8,516 bases of DNA, from positions 1 to 8,516 of the forward strand of contig JAIEIQ010000271.1 in NCBI GenBank assembly GCA_029065305.1, read 5' to 3'. Both the position numbers and the translations under genes were made by a program. Positions 1 through 5,178 of the stretch are shown here, in pieces. Numbering within the stretch: the stretch's first letter is position 1; each line of letters starts with the position of its first letter. This stretch comes from Oscillospiraceae bacterium. Its GTDB lineage: Bacteria > Bacillota > Clostridia > Oscillospirales > Oscillospiraceae. Below the pieces are notes generated by a model, which did no database searches, was not told the origin of the DNA, and was given only the letters and a program-made list of their open reading frames with translations.

Positions 1-45
1 TCCCCTCCCTGTGCTTCGTATTGTACCGCGCTCTCATCCCGGGCC

Positions 46-738
46 CTACTCCTCCACAAGCGCCACCGCCCGGATAGGCGACCCGGACCCGTCCCGGATG
101 CGGAGCGGCAGGCCAAAGTAGAGAAAGCGCCTTCCCACCAGCTGGCGCAGGTTGCACAGGTTTTCCGTGTTGGTGATCCCATACTCCCCGCACACCAGGT
201 GTCCGGAGAAGTCCAAATCCTGCGGGTGGTCGATGGCCGGCGCGTCCACTCCGATGTTCACAACCCCCCGCTCCGCCAGCCACCTCGCCCCGTCCTGGCT
301 CAAACCGCTGTAGGCGGTCTGCCACAGCTCCGTGTCAAAATGCCTGTCGTAGTGCCCGGTATACATCAAAAAGATGTCCCCCCGCCGCAGCTCCTGCCCG
401 GAGCGCTCCACGGCCCGGGCCAAATCCTCCGGCTCAATATACCGCGCTGCGGGGACGAAGGAGAGATCGGCGCATATGGCGCTGCCCCAAAAGTAGTCCA
501 TGGGCATCCGGTCAATGGTCGGGCCGGACGGCTCGTACTCCCACACCGCGTCCGTATGGGTGCCGCCGTGCTCGCTGATGAGCAGGTTACGGGCGGAAAA
601 GCCCAGCTTCGTGCTCCCCGTCCGGCGCATGTTCTCCTCGTGGGTCATGTTCGTCATGATGAACGTAGGCTGGTGCATGGGGAATACGGACATCCCCTGA
701 TAAATCTCCTGGGACAGGTCTATCAGCCGTACAGACAA
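46..738 (-). CDS. Cyclase-family metal-dependent hydrolase (kynurenine formamidase-like fold)
   Basis: A 230-residue protein of the cyclase/KynB superfamily, whose members are soluble metal enzymes that hydrolyse amide or ring C-N bonds (arylformamidase, isatin hydrolase and similar). The signature HGGTHTDA is at residues 57-64, giving H57, H61 and D63 as metal ligands, and a GVDAPAIDHP segment typical of the family is at about 163-172. The third histidine that usually follows (DAPxHF) is replaced: the sequence reads DAVWEY, with E67 in its place. The start is TTG at 736-738, chosen because a strong AAGGAGG lies 7 bases upstream on this strand and the protein begins with the usual LIDLS strand. 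The gene is monocistronic here and sits behind the long leader at 739-1008. Specific substrate unknown; kynurenine formamidase is only one option and no other tryptophan-degradation gene is visible. Confidence 0.88.
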   Translation of the reverse strand: MSVRLIDLSQEIYQGMSVFPMHQPTFIMTNMTHEENMRRTGSTKLGFSARNLLISEHGGTHTDAVWEYEPSGPTIDRMPMDYFWGSAICADLSFVPAARYIEPEDLARAVERSGQELRRGDIFLMYTGHYDRHFDTELWQTAYSGLSQDGARWLAERGVVNIGVDAPAIDHPQDLDFSGHLVCGEYGITNTENLCNLRQLVGRRFLYFGLPLRIRDGSGSPIRAVALVEE

Positions 739-798
739 AAAACCCCCTCCTTTTCAAATCCACAGCCGCTCCGGCGGCGCCTCGCCCCCTGAAAAAAC

Positions 799-838
799 AA
801 AAAAGGCCGCTGACAGAATAAGCCATCTGTCAGCAACC
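799..838 (-). terminator. Intrinsic terminator in the cyclase-gene leader
   Basis: On the minus-strand RNA, bases 838-826 (GGUUGCUGACAGA) pair with 817-805 in a 13-bp stem that includes two U.G wobbles (835/808 and 836/807), with an 8-base loop, followed by six U at 804-799. Read on the plus strand those wobbles would be C/A mismatches, so the hairpin is built for leftward transcription, that is, within the 5' leader of the cyclase gene rather than at the end of a rightward gene. The first six bases (838-833) are shared with the antiterminator stem upstream. Confidence 0.85.
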
Positions 839-873
839 TTTTTTTAAACATAAAATGTTTAAAGAACCATTGC
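833..873 (-). promoter_or_regulatory. Antiterminator stem, mutually exclusive with terminator (leader 1)
   Basis: Bases 873-855 pair in register with 851-833 around a UUU loop: about 16 of 19 positions can pair, including outer GCAAU with GGUUGC and an inner A/U-rich run. The 3' arm takes the first six bases of the terminator stem (838-833), so the two structures exclude each other. The same stem occurs at 4950-4990 with pairing-preserving changes (for example U-A to C-G seven pairs from the loop, and C/A mismatch to U-A ten pairs from the loop). Confidence 0.8.
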
Positions 874-894
874 CTCTATTCAGCTGCCCGCCGC

Positions 895-976
895 GCGAAG
901 CACACCGCAGCGGCACTTGCCACTCGCCCGGCACACAGTACCGGACCACCGGCTTCATGTCTCAGGTGCACTGCAC
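895..976 (-). promoter_or_regulatory. Conserved 82-nt structured leader element, copy 1 (riboswitch-like aptamer candidate)
   Basis: Aligns without gaps to 4846-4927. Proposed fold: P1 pairs 976-965 with 906-895 (11 of 12 pairs); a short helix pairs 961-958 with 912-915; P2 pairs 953-950 with 919-922; terminal P3 pairs 944-938 with 928-934 around a UGU triloop. Purine-rich internal loops separate the helices. Against copy 2, P1 shows double compensatory changes: 966/905 C-G against U-A, 968/903 C-G against U-A, 972/899 A-U against G-C. The short helix adds 959/914 C-G against U-A and 961/912 G-C against A-U. This supports RNA function. No match to a riboswitch class I can recall (T-box, TPP, FMN, SAM, cobalamin, THF, ZTP, glycine, guanidine); ligand unknown. 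Confidence 0.82.
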
Positions 977-1014
977 GGAAAGGGGGGCAATACCGAGAAC
1001 GATAGATTGATTTT

Positions 1015-1043
1015 ACTTTAACAGGACTCACCCGCTTTGTCAA
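1015..1043 (-). promoter_or_regulatory. Sigma-A type promoter for leader 1 and the cyclase gene
   Basis: On the minus strand, TTGACA (complement of 1038-1043), 17-base spacer, TAAAGT (complement of 1015-1020) with an extended -10 TGT just before it. The predicted start is near 1008, giving a leader of about 270 nt before the TTG start at 738. The promoter resembles the one ahead of leader 2: both begin TTGACAAAGC and have TGTTAAA at the -10. Confidence 0.8.
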
Positions 1044-1158
1044 GCATTTTTTCCGGGTGGCCTTCGCGGAAAACATCGGTCGAAAGGCGTCCGCCCCCTT
1101 TTTATTTTTTCGCGCCCACGCCCGCGCTTTCCAAACATTTCCGGAACCGATTCCCCGC

Positions 1159-1187
1159 TTGACAGCTCTGGAGCGATATGCTATATA
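1159..1187 (+). promoter_or_regulatory. Promoter of the DUF2294 gene
   Basis: TTGACA at 1159-1164, 17-base spacer, TATATA at 1182-1187. Transcription should begin around 1194, which puts the in-frame ATG at 1189 upstream of the transcript and supports the ATG at 1234 as the start. Confidence 0.75.
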
Positions 1188-1233
1188 AATGAAAACGGCA
1201 GAATGCTTCACCGTCAGAAGGGAGGACGCCAAT

Positions 1234-1578
1234 ATGGGTGAATTTGTACTGAACGCTTCCATGAAAAAGAAGCTGTTTGAGCTGTACAACGAGGTCAATA
1301 AGGACGTCTACGGGTTCGGAACCAACGAGGCCAAGATCTTTTTCGTGGACAATATGATCATCTTCCACGTACAGCACAACCGTGTGCCCTGCCTGGTCGC
1401 GCTGGAGAGGGATTACCCAACCATCAAGGAAATCACCGACGCCGCGATTATGAAGGTCTTTAAAGAGCGGCTGTCCCAGCGGCTGGAGGAGGCCCTCCAC
1501 ATCCGGTCCAAGGCGGTACTCCGGGATTACAATGCCGACAACCTTATCGCGAGCACAATCGTCATCCTGGATCGCTGA
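1234..1578 (+). CDS. DUF2294 (MpsC-like) domain small protein
   Basis: A 114-residue soluble protein, almost entirely one domain resembling DUF2294, the family Pfam now describes as the MpsC component of a sodium-translocating membrane-potential system. Recognisable elements are the N-terminal helix with a YGFG turn (about residues 25-28), the paired strands KIFFVDNMIIFHV, a charged central helix (KEITDAAIMKVFKERL) and a closing strand IASTIVIL. The biochemical role of stand-alone members is unknown to me. Start: ATG 1234 has AGAAGGGAGG 8 bases upstream, while the longer in-frame ATG at 1189 overlaps the promoter -10 region. No membrane segment or signal peptide is visible. It has its own promoter and converges with the Lrp gene 15 bases away, so it need not belong to the neighbouring catabolic genes. 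Confidence 0.75.
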   Translation: MGEFVLNASMKKKLFELYNEVNKDVYGFGTNEAKIFFVDNMIIFHVQHNRVPCLVALERDYPTIKEITDAAIMKVFKERLSQRLEEALHIRSKAVLRDYNADNLIASTIVILDR

Positions 1579-1593
1579 CCGCCCCGGCGGCTG

Positions 1594-2055
1594 CTACGGC
1601 GCGGCGTCCGTCTCCGGGAGGAGCGGGATGTGCTTGTAGTGCTCCATGTGGATGTAGCTGTCCGTTGCGCCGTATTCCCGTATGCGGGACACCAGGGCAA
1701 AAAAGCGCTCCGCAGTCGTGCAGTATACCCGCAGAATCGCGTCCGTTTTTCCCGGCAGCTCGTCCGCCTCCGCGATTTCGGGCTCGTCCTGGATGAATTG
1801 GAGAAACGCGTCCTTTCTTCCGCTCTGCAGCATGACAATAATGGTCGCCCTGATCTGGAACCCCATCGCCCCGGGGTTGACCCGCAGCGTATAGCCCTCA
1901 ATCACCCCCAGGGACTCCAGCCGCCGGACCCGCTCCCCTACTGCGGGCGCGCTCAAATGGACCTCCTGGCTGAGCCTTTTGATGGAAACGCGCCCGTCCC
2001 GCTGGAGCCGCTCCAAAATGTCCCGATCAATCTGGTCAAACTGGTATGAACTCAT
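1594..2055 (-). CDS. Lrp/AsnC-family transcriptional regulator
   Basis: A 153-residue DNA-binding regulator of standard Lrp/AsnC length. The N-terminal winged helix-turn-helix occupies about residues 5-60 (DQIDRDILERLQRDGRVSI, then LSAPAVGERVRRLESLGVI), followed by the connecting strand GYTLRVNP and a C-terminal RAM ligand-binding/oligomerisation domain from about 65 to 148. Such proteins act as dimers to octamers and usually respond to amino acids or related small molecules. The gene is divergent from the cyclodeaminase-formimidoyltransferase-nitrilase operon, a common arrangement for a local regulator. A 26-base palindrome in the shared intergenic region is a candidate binding site. The ATG at 2053-2055 has a weak ribosome binding site: AGGAG lies about 13 bases away and an AGGAAG abuts the codon, so translation may be modest. 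Regulation of the divergent operon is inference. Confidence 0.93.
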   Translation of the reverse strand: MSSYQFDQIDRDILERLQRDGRVSIKRLSQEVHLSAPAVGERVRRLESLGVIEGYTLRVNPGAMGFQIRATIIVMLQSGRKDAFLQFIQDEPEIAEADELPGKTDAILRVYCTTAERFFALVSRIREYGATDSYIHMEHYKHIPLLPETDAAP

Positions 2056-2108
2056 CTTCCTGCCCTATCTCCTCTCCGGAACGGTTTTTTCGGCCAATTT
2101 CCTTTCGT

Positions 2109-2136
2109 TTGACAAGCGCGCCATAGGGATTATCTT
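2109..2136 (+). promoter_or_regulatory. Promoter of the fchA-ftcD-nitrilase operon
   Basis: TTGACA at 2109-2114, 16-base spacer, TATCTT at 2131-2136. Predicted start is near 2143, inside the palindrome at 2138-2163. The leader to the ATG at 2211 would be about 70 nt. Confidence 0.65.
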
Positions 2137-2137
2137 G

Positions 2138-2163
2138 TGCGGACCATTCACAAATGGTCCGCA
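2138..2163. promoter_or_regulatory. Perfect 11-bp inverted repeat, candidate operator
   Basis: TGCGGACCATT (2138-2148) and its exact complement AATGGTCCGCA (2153-2163) are separated by CACA. The repeat starts directly after the -10 hexamer and covers the expected transcription start, the position where a bound protein would block initiation. No run of T follows, so a terminator is unlikely. The divergent Lrp/AsnC protein is the obvious candidate ligand, but another repressor cannot be excluded. Confidence 0.65.
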
Positions 2164-2210
2164 TTGTTTTACAATAAAAGACAGCAAGGCCGACAGAAAG
2201 GAGTTTTCCG

Positions 2211-2837
2211 ATGGAACTGATTTGCATGGAGGCGAAACGCTATCTGCAACTGCTCGCCTCCGACGCGCCGGCGCCCGGCGGCGGCTCCGCCAGCGCTCTG
2301 TGCGGCGCCCAGGGTGCGGCGCTGATCGCGATGACGGCGCGCCTCACCCTCGGCAGGGCGCGGTACGCCGCCCGTCACGAGGCGTGCCAGGCGATCGCCG
2401 CCGAGGCGGACAGCCTCAGCCGGAAGCTGGCCGCGCAGGTGGATCTGGACGCCGGAGCTTACAGCCAGATGGCCGGCGCGTTTCAGCTGCCAAAAGAGAC
2501 CGGCGCGCAGCAGACAGCCCGCAGGGAGGCCGTCGAAGCGGCCACCCTCCACGGGGCGGAGGTCCCGCTGGAGACCATGCGGCTGGCCGTGGAGGGCCTT
2601 CAGTGCGCCGCCGCGCTGGCGGAGGGCTATAACCACAACTGCGCCAGCGATCTGGGCTGCGGGGCTTACGGACTGCTGGCCTGCGTCAAGGGCGCCTGGC
2701 TCAATGTCCTCATCAACGCCGGCGGGCTCTCCAGCCGCGAGGACGCGGACCGCCTGCGGACAGAGGGCGGAGCGCTGGTCCGCCGCGCCGAGGAGCTCTC
2801 CGCCGCGCTGGACAAGCTGGCCGCCGCCCACCTCTGA
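2211..2837 (+). CDS. fchA: Formimidoyltetrahydrofolate cyclodeaminase-family protein
   Basis: A 208-residue cytosolic helical protein of the FTCD-C/FchA family, which converts 5-formimino-THF to 5,10-methenyl-THF with release of ammonia. The family signature PAPGGGSASAL is at residues 20-30, an acidic helix with QVDLDAGAY at about 76-84, and the C-terminal block NHNCASDLGCGAYGL followed by LNVLIN at about 141-169 corresponds to the usual SDAG...NVRIN block. Length is normal for a stand-alone bacterial cyclodeaminase. Start ATG 2211 has AAAGGAG 7 bases upstream; a second in-frame ATG at 2226 lacks one. It is first in an operon with the formimidoyltransferase 56 bases downstream, the enzyme that makes its substrate. 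The catalytic assignment rests on family and context. Serine cycle or purine-type methenyl-THF cyclohydrolase activity in the same family is an alternative. Confidence 0.9.
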   Translation: MELICMEAKRYLQLLASDAPAPGGGSASALCGAQGAALIAMTARLTLGRARYAARHEACQAIAAEADSLSRKLAAQVDLDAGAYSQMAGAFQLPKETGAQQTARREAVEAATLHGAEVPLETMRLAVEGLQCAAALAEGYNHNCASDLGCGAYGLLACVKGAWLNVLINAGGLSSREDADRLRTEGGALVRRAEELSAALDKLAAAHL

Positions 2838-2893
2838 CGCCGCTCCTCCCCCCGCGAAGCTTCTATTTTTATCATATCACAGGAGGCACGCAT

Positions 2894-3841
2894 ATGTCTA
2901 CACAAAAACAGTATGTATTGGCAGTTCCAAATTTCAGTGAGGGCCGCGACCCCGCAGTGATCGACCAGATTGTCAGTGCCATCCGCGGCATGGAGGGCCT
3001 CAAGCTGGTCGGCGTTGAGCCCGAGGCCGATTTCAACCGCACCGTCGTCACCATGATCGGCGAGCCTGAGGTGATAAAAGCCGCGCTGGTCGCCCTGGGG
3101 CAGGCATCCGTCGCCCACATCGACATGCGCCGGCAGAAGGGAACCCACCCGCGCATCGGCGCGCAGGATACGCTGCCGATCTTCCCCCTGCACAATATCA
3201 CGCTGGAGGAGTGCACCGCCCTGTCGAAGGAGATCGGCAGAGAGTTCCACCAGCGGACCGGGGTTCCCGTGTACTACTGCGGGGAGTGCGCCTCCAATGA
3301 GGAGCGCAGGGCCTTCGCCTATGTCCGCAAGGGGCAGTACGAGGGGCTGGGCCAGCTGCTCCGGGAGACCCGCGACGACCCCGCCCGCCGGGCCGAGTAC
3401 GAGGCCCGCAGGCCGGATCTGAGCACGGACGGCCTGCTCAGCGAGACGGCCGGTGCGACCATCAGCAGCGCGGAGCAGACCGGACTGACCGCCTACAACA
3501 TCTTTCTGGATACGGAGGATGTGGAGGTGGCCCAGGCCGTGGCCCGGACGATTCGCGGACCCTCCGGCGGATTTTCCTCTATCCGCGCGGTGGGGACAAA
3601 GTTCCCGGAGCACAAGGGAACTGTCGTCTCCATGAATATGTTCGACTGCGTGAACCTGCCCATCCCACGCCTGTTCCAGTTTGTCAAAACCGAGGCGGCG
3701 CGCTGCGGCGTCAACGTCACCGGCTCCGCCCTGGTGGGCCCCCTGAAGCTGGAGGCTATTCTCTCCGCGTTCCAGTACTCCCTGGCGCTGGAGGGCTTTG
3801 ACCGCTCCCAGATTCTGGAGACCCATCTGATGGATTTATAG
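2894..3841 (+). CDS. ftcD: Glutamate formimidoyltransferase (FtcD-type)
   Basis: A 315-residue protein with both formiminotransferase subdomains. The family reaction transfers the formimino group from N-formimino-glutamate (or formimino-glycine in purine fermenters) to tetrahydrofolate. VPNFSEGRD is at residues 11-19; the catalytic-histidine block is KGTHPRIGAQD at 82-92, with H85 matching the active-site His of mammalian FTCD; RGPSGGF at 221-227 and HKGTVVSMN at 240-248 mark the second subdomain. Several normally conserved positions differ: T84 stands where KGEHPR has glutamate, F47 where the DxDHNR block has histidine, and the GSE(I/V)VG block reads GSALVG. The formimino donor may therefore not be the classical one (inference). 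Start ATG 2894 has a perfect AGGAGG 7 bases upstream. It lies between the cyclodeaminase and the nitrilase; its TAG stop is part of the nitrilase ribosome binding region. Confidence 0.92.
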   Translation: MSTQKQYVLAVPNFSEGRDPAVIDQIVSAIRGMEGLKLVGVEPEADFNRTVVTMIGEPEVIKAALVALGQASVAHIDMRRQKGTHPRIGAQDTLPIFPLHNITLEECTALSKEIGREFHQRTGVPVYYCGECASNEERRAFAYVRKGQYEGLGQLLRETRDDPARRAEYEARRPDLSTDGLLSETAGATISSAEQTGLTAYNIFLDTEDVEVAQAVARTIRGPSGGFSSIRAVGTKFPEHKGTVVSMNMFDCVNLPIPRLFQFVKTEAARCGVNVTGSALVGPLKLEAILSAFQYSLALEGFDRSQILETHLMDL

Positions 3842-3853
3842 GGGAGGCGGAGT

Positions 3854-4831
3854 GTGAAGCCGCTTCAGGACACCTGCCGGATAGCGGTGGTCCAGGCCGC
3901 GCCGGTCATGTTCGACAAGGACGCCTGCCTCCAAAAGGCGCTGGAGCTGATTGACTCCTGCGCGGCCCGCGGCGCGGAGCTGATTGTCTTTCCAGAGCTG
4001 TTTCTTCCCGGCTATCCCTATGGAATGACATACGGCTTTACGGTCGGCAGCCGCACCGCCGCAGGGCGCGAGGACTGGAGCACCTATTACGATAACTCCC
4101 TCCTGGCGGCCGGCCCGGAGCTGCGGCGGCTGAGGGACAGCGCCCGGACACACGGCGTCTACATCAGCATAGGGTACTCGGAGCGCGACAGCCTCTTGGC
4201 AACGCTCTACAACTCCAACCTGATGATCGCCCCGGACGGCGCTGCGCTCAACCACCGGAAGCTGAAGCCCACCGGCAGCGAGCGGGTGGTGTGGGGGGAC
4301 GGCGACCGGGACTTCTTCCCGGTTATGGACACCCCCTGGGGGCCCATGGGAAATCTAATCTGCTGGGAGAGCTATATGCCCCTGGAGCGGACAGCGCTCT
4401 ACCAAAAGGGGGTCGCGATCTACATCTCCCCGAACACAAATGACAACCCGGAATGGCAGCACACCATCCGCCATATCGCGATTGAGGGGCACTGCTATTT
4501 TGTAAACTGCAACATGTTCTTTACCAGGGCGGATTACCCCAAAACAGCCAGCGGCGGCGCGGAAATCGCCGCTCTGCCGGAGATTGTCTGCCGCGGCGGG
4601 AGCTGCGTCATCGACCCCTACGGGCACGAGGCGTCCGAGACGCTCTGGGACAGAGAGGGCGTGGTTTACGCGGAGCTCACGATGCGGCACGTGCCCGCCA
4701 GCAGGATGGAGCACGATGTGTGCGGCCACTACGCCCGCCCGGATGTTCTGTCGCTGCGGGTAAAAGAGGACGATCCCCCCCGCTTGACAAAGCCGAAAAA
4801 TTGTGTTAAACTGATAAAAAATTTATATTAA
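3854..4831 (+). CDS. Branch-1 nitrilase (carbon-nitrogen hydrolase superfamily)
   Basis: A 325-residue cytosolic enzyme of the nitrilase superfamily with the complete Glu-Lys-Cys triad: E48 in FPELFLPGYP, K136 in NHRKLKPTGSERVVWGDGD, and C170 in LICWESYMPLERT. The block HRKLxPTxxERxxWGxGD together with CWExYMPL is typical of true nitrilases (branch 1; R-CN to acid plus ammonia), a group that includes cyanide dihydratases, rather than of amidases, cyanoalanine-independent N-carbamoylases or omega-amidases. The position equivalent to GDGxG reads GDGDRD, which is slightly unusual. Nitrilases usually form spiral oligomers. The start is GTG 3854 with GGGGAGG 6 bases upstream; that site overlaps the stop of the formimidoyltransferase gene, which suggests translational coupling. 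A nitrilase coupled to folate formimino transfer is not a standard pathway. The last 50 bases of the gene contain the next operon's promoter. Confidence 0.88.
   Translation: MKPLQDTCRIAVVQAAPVMFDKDACLQKALELIDSCAARGAELIVFPELFLPGYPYGMTYGFTVGSRTAAGREDWSTYYDNSLLAAGPELRRLRDSARTHGVYISIGYSERDSLLATLYNSNLMIAPDGAALNHRKLKPTGSERVVWGDGDRDFFPVMDTPWGPMGNLICWESYMPLERTALYQKGVAIYISPNTNDNPEWQHTIRHIAIEGHCYFVNCNMFFTRADYPKTASGGAEIAALPEIVCRGGSCVIDPYGHEASETLWDREGVVYAELTMRHVPASRMEHDVCGHYARPDVLSLRVKEDDPPRLTKPKNCVKLIKNLY
4784..4812 (+). promoter_or_regulatory. Promoter for leader 2 and the abgT-like operon
   Basis: TTGACA at 4784-4789, 17-base spacer, TAAACT at 4807-4812 preceded by TGT (extended -10). It lies within the 3' end of the nitrilase coding sequence; predicted start is about 4819. 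It closely resembles the promoter of leader 1 (TTGACAAAGC start and TGTTAAA at the -10). Confidence 0.8.
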
Positions 4832-4845
4832 GTTGTCTGCTTTAT

Positions 4846-4927
4846 GTGCGATATGTCCGAAATATGGGGCTGGCGGGCCGGCACTGCGTGTCGGGCGGTT
4901 GGCGGGTATTGACGGGATATGCCGCGC
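4846..4927 (+). promoter_or_regulatory. Conserved 82-nt structured leader element, copy 2 (riboswitch-like aptamer candidate)
   Basis: Gap-free counterpart of 976-895 on the other strand. P1 pairs 4846-4857 with 4916-4927 (11 of 12 pairs); a short helix pairs 4861-4864 with 4907-4910; P2 pairs 4869-4872 with 4900-4903; P3 pairs 4878-4884 with 4888-4894 around a UGC triloop. By hand count 51 of 82 bases match copy 1 and about 26 of the 31 differences are transitions, many in paired partners. The element begins about 27 bases after the predicted transcription start and is followed by a 22-base linker to the antiterminator, against 21 bases in copy 1. Ligand or partner unknown. Confidence 0.82.
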
Positions 4928-4949
4928 TTGAGTGGATAGCCGCGCCTGA

Positions 4950-4990
4950 GCAATGGTTTTTCGAGCATTTTATGTTTGAGAAAAGGTTGC
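4950..4990 (+). promoter_or_regulatory. Antiterminator stem (leader 2)
   Basis: Bases 4950-4968 pair with 4972-4990 around a UUU loop; 17 of 19 positions can pair, with G.U wobbles. The 3' arm includes 4985-4990 (GGUUGC), which is also the first six bases of the terminator stem. Compared with copy 1, all substitutions in this stem keep or restore pairing. Confidence 0.8.
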
Positions 4991-5024
4991 TGACAGATAT
5001 GTCCGATCTGTCAGCAGCCTTTTT
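4985..5024 (+). terminator. Intrinsic terminator in the abgT-operon leader
   Basis: Bases 4985-4998 pair with 5006-5019 (14 bp, one U.G wobble), 7-base loop, then UUUUU at 5020-5024. It lies about 155 bases upstream of the transporter start, so it acts on its own operon's leader, and it would also stop read-through from the nitrilase operon. The stem core GCUGACAGA is identical to the leader 1 terminator. Confidence 0.87.
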
Positions 5025-5178
5025 CTGTTTTCACGGCACGTCCGCTGGTCCCCGCCTACCGCGCGGCAGCTGGACGGATGGACCTATGGTTTCCCCGGTC
5101 TGCGGCGGTTCAATGGACAAGCCGGCTGGACGCGCCGCGGACCGTGGCAACAAATATAAAAGAGAGGTGAAGAACTAC
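5025..5178 (+). other. Distal part of leader 2, between terminator and abgT-like start
   Basis: About 150 bases without a supported gene. The first dozen bases (CTGTTTTCA) still resemble leader 1 downstream of its terminator. Beyond that only local GC-rich inverted repeats are seen (GTCC at 5040-5050 against GGAC near 5075-5085), which are not persuasive. The stretch ends with the ribosome binding site AGAGAGGTGA at 5161-5170. Confidence 0.5.

Noticed and set aside
46..738. Firm naming of the cyclase as kynurenine formamidase (kynB)
   Set aside because: Third ligand position differs and no tryptophan dioxygenase or kynureninase is present; the superfamily has many substrates.
830..958. A 42-codon leader peptide in leader 1 ending NILCLKKGC, with a similar ILCLRKGC reading in leader 2
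   Set aside because: Leader 2 has a TAG shortly upstream and no start codon in that frame, leader 1 has no ribosome binding site, and the similarity is fully explained by the conserved antiterminator stem.
895..976. Known riboswitch or T-box assignment for the leader element
   Set aside because: The T-box UGGNACCGCG sequence, the TPP, FMN, SAM, cobalamin, THF, ZTP, glycine and guanidine signatures that I can recall are missing. A database search could still identify it.
1189..1233. Longer DUF2294 protein starting at ATG 1189
   Set aside because: The ATG overlaps the promoter -10 region, lies upstream of the expected transcript start and lacks a Shine-Dalgarno sequence, while ATG 1234 has a strong one.
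4846..5178. In-frame 111-codon N-terminal extension of the AbgT-like protein from a GTG at 4846
   Set aside because: It would place the structured element, antiterminator and terminator inside coding sequence, has no ribosome binding site, and the homologous leader 1 has a TGA in the same frame. Family homology starts at 5179.
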